In this document: positions 7,019-10,456 of the stretch, in pieces | How positions within the stretch are numbered: position 1 is the stretch's first letter | How the letters are laid out: every line of letters begins with the position of its first letter | From: a bacterium | GTDB lineage: Bacteria; Patescibacteriota; UBA1384; JAMDBS01; DAOVQR01 | Direction: 5' to 3' | Assembly: GCA_030628575.1 (NCBI GenBank) | Contig: DAOVQR010000013.1 | Location: 1-10,456 of the forward strand | DNA: 10,456 nucleotides | Notes under the pieces: model-generated | Seen by the model: the letters and a program-made list of their open reading frames with translations, nothing else | The model's database searches: none | What the model was told of the DNA's origin: nothing | Program-made: the position numbers and the translations under genes

Positions 7019-8179
7019 ATGATTGAGAAAAAAAGTCATATTCCACCAGAAGCTGAAGATTTTAAGATTGAAAAAGAAAAATCTGAAATTTCGGATGCTG
7101 AATTTTGCCAAGAAGCAAAAGAGATCAATGAACAAATTAATAACTATATCAATACTGTTGAAGAATTCAATAAATCAAAAGAAGGATCAGAAATATCAAA
7201 AAACGCATCTGATATTTCGAATATATTACATTTTATAAATTCTAATAAAGAAAAAACGTTTAAGAGAACTATAAACAGTTACAAATCAGCTAATATGAAA
7301 TATGATGAATCTGCAATTAAAGAACAAATTGAATCCATTTATCAAAACGGAATTAATAAAACCAAGAAAGCTATTAAAAATCTTTTTCCTAAAAGAAATA
7401 TTGATAATTTGGATAAAAAAGATCTTATGGGTTGTTTAAGTAATTATTTGGAATTAAATAGGATATCTTCAGAATTTAATCCGCAAAAAAGAAAAGTTAG
7501 TTTAAATTTAAAAGGATATCCTATTGAAATTTCTCAAGCAAAAGAAAAAGTAAGAATGGTAAATGTGAATGAAAACAAAATAGATTTTCTTGATAAGATG
7601 TATAAATTGATTCTTGACAAATTTTTCTCCCAATTACCAAAAAATTCTGTACTAATTTATCCGGCAATCGGGAGTGACAGAGTTTTTTGTGATGAAGCGG
7701 TAAAATATGATCATAAAGTTGTTGCTATTGACAATCAACCTAATACAAAACTCAAACTATCAAACGTTTCATTTATTGAACAAAATTTTGAAGATTATAA
7801 ACAAATAAAAGAAAAATTGGAAAATTCTGGTGAATTGAATCCTGACACTAATATTGTTTTTGTCGTTAAAGGATTTGATACGATTGATCATCATACAAAC
7901 AGCATAATTCAAAAAATAATTAAAGAAGACTTTGATGGAAATCAAATGGTATTATTTGGTTGCGGATATATTGGCGGTCAAATTGGGAGCGGTATTCCCT
8001 ATATTCAATCTGATAAATATCTTGATGAAAACAAAAATTATCAGGAAACAACCCAAAAGTACTTTGATAAAAAATCACTAAAATTAATGTCAGATATTAC
8101 AGATAAAAGTAATCAATTAGAATGGACTAGCGGTTTTTTTCCTGCGTCGGAAATAAAAATCTATAATCGTTTAAAATAA
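7019..8179 (+). CDS. Unrecognised coiled-coil plus Rossmann-like protein
   Basis: I do not recognise a named family. The 386-residue soluble protein has no signal peptide or membrane segment. Residues about 1-160 are highly charged, Lys/Glu/Asn-rich and predicted helical, with likely coiled-coil stretches around 20-60 and 95-122. The C-terminal part looks like a nucleotide- or SAM-binding Rossmann fold: a hydrophobic strand leading into a turn, VLIYPAIGSDR (211-221), then strand KVVAIDNQP (233-241) ending in an acidic residue, then NVSFIEQNFEDY (249-260) and strand NIVFVVKGFDTIDH (278-291). This order matches motif I, motif II and later strands of class I methyltransferases, but the glycine loop is atypical, so enzymatic activity is uncertain. 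The ATG follows AAAGGA (7009-7014), with the same 13-base start context as glyA. The stop lies three bases before the second copy of the 41-bp repeat, so the gene is bracketed by repeats like inserted cargo. Confidence 0.8.
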   Translation: MIEKKSHIPPEAEDFKIEKEKSEISDAEFCQEAKEINEQINNYINTVEEFNKSKEGSEISKNASDISNILHFINSNKEKTFKRTINSYKSANMKYDESAIKEQIESIYQNGINKTKKAIKNLFPKRNIDNLDKKDLMGCLSNYLELNRISSEFNPQKRKVSLNLKGYPIEISQAKEKVRMVNVNENKIDFLDKMYKLILDKFFSQLPKNSVLIYPAIGSDRVFCDEAVKYDHKVVAIDNQPNTKLKLSNVSFIEQNFEDYKQIKEKLENSGELNPDTNIVFVVKGFDTIDHHTNSIIQKIIKEDFDGNQMVLFGCGYIGGQIGSGIPYIQSDKYLDENKNYQETTQKYFDKKSLKLMSDITDKSNQLEWTSGFFPASEIKIYNRLK

Positions 8180-8182
8180 TAT

Positions 8183-8233
8183 AAAAAAGCAGTCAAAACT
8201 CTCTGTCAAAAATTTCCCGTGCCTGGCACTTGA
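8183..8233 (+). pseudogene. Remnant of a glyA 3' end (41-bp repeat, copy 2)
   Basis: The first 41 bases (8183-8223) are identical to the 3' end of glyA at 6905-6945. Read in the glyA frame the segment gives [15 protein letters not shown] and a TGA stop at 8231-8233. Past the identity the codons are CCT GGC instead of CCG GGG, which keeps Pro-Gly, so this copy still looks like a true GlyA terminus and not just shared DNA. It has no start of its own. The simplest reading is that it is the old end of glyA, displaced when the 7019-8179 gene was inserted together with a replacement end. Confidence 0.8.
8219..8229. repeat. GTGCC-T-GGCAC palindrome at the duplication boundary
   Basis: Five-base arms invert perfectly about 8224, which is the base where identity between the two glyA-end copies stops. 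Copy 1 has only the left arm (6941-6945). The palindrome abuts the TTGACA box at 8230. Similar palindromes occur in dispersed bacterial repeats, but the site may simply reflect the Pro-Gly-Thr codons. Confidence 0.5.
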
Positions 8234-8258
8234 CAAAATTGATTAAGTTTTATACACT
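8230..8258 (+). promoter_or_regulatory. Probable promoter of the ATPase gene
   Basis: A perfect -35 box TTGACA (8230-8235) is followed after 17 bp by TACACT (8253-8258), a four-of-six match to the -10 consensus. Transcription would start near 8265, about 40 bases before the ATG. The -10 box lies within the first of two related repeat sequences, which suggests regulation by a bound protein. Confidence 0.5.
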
Positions 8259-8307
8259 GGTAATGTTGATAATAACAGTTTCTATACATTGGCAATGTAA
8301 ATAATAT
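8251..8307. promoter_or_regulatory. Paired operator-like repeats before the ATPase gene
   Basis: Two 25-bp sequences, 8251-8275 and 8283-8307, agree at 20 of their first 24 positions and start 32 bp (about three helical turns) apart. The second contains the perfect palindrome TACATTG-G-CAATGTA (8285-8299); in the first the palindrome is degenerate. One covers the predicted -10 box and the other runs up to the start codon. This is the layout expected of a repressor site, possibly for autoregulation by the downstream protein. Confidence 0.55.
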
Positions 8308-9547
8308 GAATCAATTATCTTTATTACAAGAAGTAGTAGCGGATCAGCTGAAGAGTTTTAAATTAAAAAATATCGGTGTCATACGAAACATTAGTTTTAA
8401 GAAATACACAAAAACTAAGCAAATAGTTGTTATCTCTGGTATAAGAAGAAGTGGAAAGTCAACACTCTTAGCTCAATTCTCTAAAAAATACAAAAATTTC
8501 TATTATATTAATTTCGACGATGAAAGATTAATAGATTTTTCAGTTGATGATTTTAAAGATTTGATGTTGGTATTTCAAAAGTTATATTCCTCAAAGATAA
8601 TTCTTTTAGATGAAATTCAAAATATAGATAAATGGGAACGATTTGTCAGAAGAATTCACGAAGAGGGCTATAAAATATTTATCACCGGTTCCAATGCAAA
8701 ACTATTGAGCACTGAATTGACTACTCACCTTACAGGTAGATATGTAAAAATAGAATTGTTCCCTTTTTCTTTTAAAGAATTTTTAAATTATTCTAATATT
8801 AATTATCAAAAAAAAGACTCTCCAACTAAAGTCAAAATCATTAAAAAATTTGATTATTATCTCAAAAATGGTGGATTCCCAGATTTCATTAAATATAAAG
8901 ATAAAGAATTTTTGCAAAGATTATACGAGGATATTCTTTATAAAGATCTATTAATTAGATTTAAAATTAAAGAAACTAAATTATTTAAACAATTGGCTTC
9001 TTTTCTATTTACTAATTTTACTAAAGAAATAAGCTATAATTCATTGAAAAATAGTCTTGGATTTAAAAGTGTTACATCAGTAAAAAATTATGTTGAATTT
9101 ATGAGTGAGAGTTTTTTGATTTTTGAATTATATAAATATGACTATTCTTTAAAAAAACAATTTGTTTCAGATAAAAAAATCTATACTATTGATAATGGCT
9201 TGAGAAATATAATAGCTTTTTCTATCTCAAAGGATCAAGGACGAATGTTGGAAAATTTGGTTTTTCTTGAACTAAAAAGAAGAAATAAAGAAATTTATTA
9301 TTATAAGGGTAAAAAAGAATGTGATTTTTTGATTAAACAGGGAACAAGAATAGTTGATACTATACAAGTCAGTAAGAATATTAATGTTGATGATAAAAAC
9401 AATCGAGAAATAGAAGGGTTGTTAGAAGCAATGAAAATGTTTAATTTAAAACAAGGAAAAATAATAACTTATTTTCAGGAAGATACAATTAAAATAAATA
9501 AATATAAAATTTCGTTAATACCAATTTGGAAATGGTTATTAATTTGA
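8306..9547 (+). CDS. AAA ATPase with DUF4143-type C-terminal domain
   Basis: Member of the large group of bacterial and archaeal ATPases joining an AAA-type P-loop domain to a DUF4143 domain. The Walker A motif GIRRSGKST is at residues 45-53, the Walker B strand IILLDEIQ at 98-105, and the sensor-like TGSN at 127-130. LTGRYVKIELFPFSFKEFL (142-160) is a family hallmark. A middle region (about 205-280) is predicted to hold a winged-helix segment. The C-terminal restriction-endonuclease-like core shows LENLVFLEL (315-323), ECDFLI (338-343) and IQVS (353-356). The usual E-x-K of nuclease-active cores is replaced by Q-V-S, so DNA cleavage is doubtful. At 413 residues the length is typical. The biological role of the family is not established; members are often mobile or strain-specific. 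No Shine-Dalgarno sequence precedes the ATG, and the paired palindromic repeats end at it. The gene is visibly richer in A/T than glyA or ugd. Confidence 0.92.
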   Translation: MNQLSLLQEVVADQLKSFKLKNIGVIRNISFKKYTKTKQIVVISGIRRSGKSTLLAQFSKKYKNFYYINFDDERLIDFSVDDFKDLMLVFQKLYSSKIILLDEIQNIDKWERFVRRIHEEGYKIFITGSNAKLLSTELTTHLTGRYVKIELFPFSFKEFLNYSNINYQKKDSPTKVKIIKKFDYYLKNGGFPDFIKYKDKEFLQRLYEDILYKDLLIRFKIKETKLFKQLASFLFTNFTKEISYNSLKNSLGFKSVTSVKNYVEFMSESFLIFELYKYDYSLKKQFVSDKKIYTIDNGLRNIIAFSISKDQGRMLENLVFLELKRRNKEIYYYKGKKECDFLIKQGTRIVDTIQVSKNINVDDKNNREIEGLLEAMKMFNLKQGKIITYFQEDTIKINKYKISLIPIWKWLLI

Positions 9548-9550
9548 TTT

Positions 9551-9579
9551 TTGCTTTACTTTTGGCTAAAATGTAAAAT
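9551..9579 (+). promoter_or_regulatory. folD promoter, near-leaderless
   Basis: TTGCTT (9551-9556) and TAAAAT (9574-9579) are separated by exactly 17 bp. The predicted start, near 9586, leaves about eight bases before the folD ATG at 9594, and no Shine-Dalgarno sequence is present, so the transcript is likely leaderless or nearly so. An own promoter makes folD independent of the accessory genes upstream. Confidence 0.65.
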
Positions 9580-9593
9580 AGTCATAAATAATT

Positions 9594-10448
9594 ATGAAAC
9601 TTTTAGATGGCGCGAAAGTGTCAAAGAAAATTTATGCTGATATTGCCAAAAAAGTGTCTATGATGAAAATCAAGCCGTTTTTGGCAGTTATTTTAGTTGG
9701 CAATGACCCGGCTAGTCAACTTTATGTTTCGATTAAAGAAAGAAAATGTTTAGATGTTGGAATTGGGATACAAATTTTTAATTTACAATTTTCAATTTAC
9801 AATCAATTTTCAATTTACAATTTTCAAAACAAAATAATTAATTTAATTAAGAAGTTAAACAATGATAAAAAAGTTACTGGAATTATTGTTCAATTACCGT
9901 TACCTAAAGGATTGGATACTAATAAAATAATCGAGACGATTGATCCTAAAAAAGATGTTGACGGTCTTCATCCTAAAAACATCGGCAAATTACTTATTGG
10001 TGATAAAAATGCAATTGCACCACCCACAGCAGAAGGAATTTTAGAATTATTAAAACATTATAAAATAACACTTACGGCAAAACATATTGTAATGGTAGGT
10101 TATGGAAAATTAGTAGGAAAACCTCTAGCCAATATGGTTGTTGTGGCAAATTCTGATGCCACACTTACAATTTGCAATAAATCAACCAAAAATCTTTCAT
10201 ATTATACTCGTCAAGCCGATATTTTAATTTCTGCTACCGGGGTACCCCATTTGATTAAAAAAAATATGATAAAAAAGAATGCAATAGTTATTGATGCTGG
10301 AACTTCCACTGTTGGCGGTAAGATCTTGGGAGATGTTGATTTCGAGCGCGTAGAGAATAAAACTAGCTATATCACTCCTCCTCGCGGAGGTGTTGGCCCC
10401 ATGACCGTGGCAATGCTGCTTTCAAATTTAGTAAATTTGAAAGACTAA
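9594..10448 (+). CDS. folD: Bifunctional methylene-THF dehydrogenase/cyclohydrolase
   Basis: Oxidises 5,10-methylene-tetrahydrofolate with NADP+ and hydrolyses the resulting methenyl form to 10-formyl-tetrahydrofolate. The catalytic domain shows NDPASQLYVSIKERKC (37-52), with Tyr44 and catalytic Lys48, then GIIVQLPLP (96-104) with Gln100, and DVDGLHP (121-127). The NADP domain has GYGKLVGKP, a variant of the usual GRSxxVGxP, and the C-terminus has GGVGPMTVAMLL. The 284-residue length is normal overall. Between VGI (55-57) and the LIKKLN helix (84-89), where other FolD proteins have a loop of about 20 residues, the sequence is roughly eight residues longer and is encoded by a 7-bp tandem repeat giving an odd Asn/Gln/Phe/Ile/Tyr peptide (63-79). 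TPVPGG is replaced by TPPRGG near the end. All main catalytic residues remain, so the enzyme is probably active. GlyA, two genes upstream, makes its substrate. Confidence 0.96.
   Translation: MKLLDGAKVSKKIYADIAKKVSMMKIKPFLAVILVGNDPASQLYVSIKERKCLDVGIGIQIFNLQFSIYNQFSIYNFQNKIINLIKKLNNDKKVTGIIVQLPLPKGLDTNKIIETIDPKKDVDGLHPKNIGKLLIGDKNAIAPPTAEGILELLKHYKITLTAKHIVMVGYGKLVGKPLANMVVVANSDATLTICNKSTKNLSYYTRQADILISATGVPHLIKKNMIKKNAIVIDAGTSTVGGKILGDVDFERVENKTSYITPPRGGVGPMTVAMLLSNLVNLKD
9780..9825 (+). repeat. 7-bp tandem repeat array inside folD
   Basis: Heptamers AATTTAC (9780-9786, 9794-9800, 9812-9818) alternate with AATTTTC (9787-9793, 9805-9811, 9819-9825). One truncated unit, AATC (9801-9804), interrupts them. 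The array is 46 bp long, begins exactly on codon 63 and keeps the folD frame open. A similar A/T-rich heptamer pattern is familiar to me from intergenic regions of uncultured bacterial genomes, but here it is coding. Confidence 0.88.
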
Positions 10449-10456
10449 AAAACATA

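Noticed and set aside
7023..7238. Forward open frame of 71 codons in another frame of the 7019 gene
   Set aside because: It is a lysine-rich frame caused by the A-rich DNA. The 7019 frame has the ribosome binding site and continues for 386 codons.
6905..8223. CRISPR or transposon interpretation of the 41-bp repeats
   Set aside because: There are only two copies, 1278 bp apart, with coding sequence in the repeat. There are no terminal inverted repeats and no transposase or integrase between them.
8285..8299. Palindrome before the ATPase gene as an intrinsic terminator
   Set aside because: The arms are separated by a single base, so no stable RNA hairpin loop can form, and no T-run follows. 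A DNA-level binding site fits better.

Overview
The window looks like part of a small, A/T-rich bacterial genome of the Candidate Phyla Radiation (Patescibacteria) type. This is inferred from gene character: a short two-helix membrane protein of a kind I associate with that group, many lysine-rich proteins, tight same-strand gene packing, and folate enzymes kept without neighbouring folate biosynthesis genes. TGA ends two convincing genes (the UDP-xylose synthase and the ATPase), so the TGA-recoding lineages (Gracilibacteria, SR1) are unlikely. All ten genes lie on the + strand. I saw no tRNA, rRNA, CRISPR array or transposase.

Positions 1-2131 hold a promoter region and two adjacent genes for single-pass anchored extracytoplasmic proteins of unknown function. 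Positions 2132-3270 hold an intergenic region with phased TGT/ACA motifs, a PEBP-like (YbhB/YbcL) gene and a two-helix membrane protein gene one base behind it. A terminator and a good promoter follow (3295-3355). They lead into a translationally coupled pair, UDP-glucuronate decarboxylase (UDP-xylose synthase) and UDP-glucose 6-dehydrogenase. Together these convert UDP-glucose to UDP-glucuronate to UDP-xylose, a precursor for surface glycans.

Positions 5607-5700 are a striking intergenic array of GTTA/TAAC tetranucleotides at exact 10-bp spacing, inverted about one centre, just ahead of glyA (serine hydroxymethyltransferase). The folD gene at the right end works on the glyA product, 5,10-methylene-tetrahydrofolate. 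Between these folate genes sit two accessory genes: an unrecognised coiled-coil plus Rossmann-like protein, and an AAA ATPase with a DUF4143-type C-terminus.

The most interesting feature is a perfect 41-bp direct repeat. The last codons of glyA (6905-6945) reappear at 8183-8223, just after the unrecognised gene. The second copy still reads as a GlyA C-terminus with its own stop and two synonymous changes, so the gene between the copies looks like an insertion that duplicated or replaced the 3' end of glyA. The ATPase gene follows with a perfect TTGACA box and two related palindromic 25-bp sequences over its probable promoter, suggesting autoregulation. folD carries a 46-bp array of 7-bp repeats in frame within its coding sequence.
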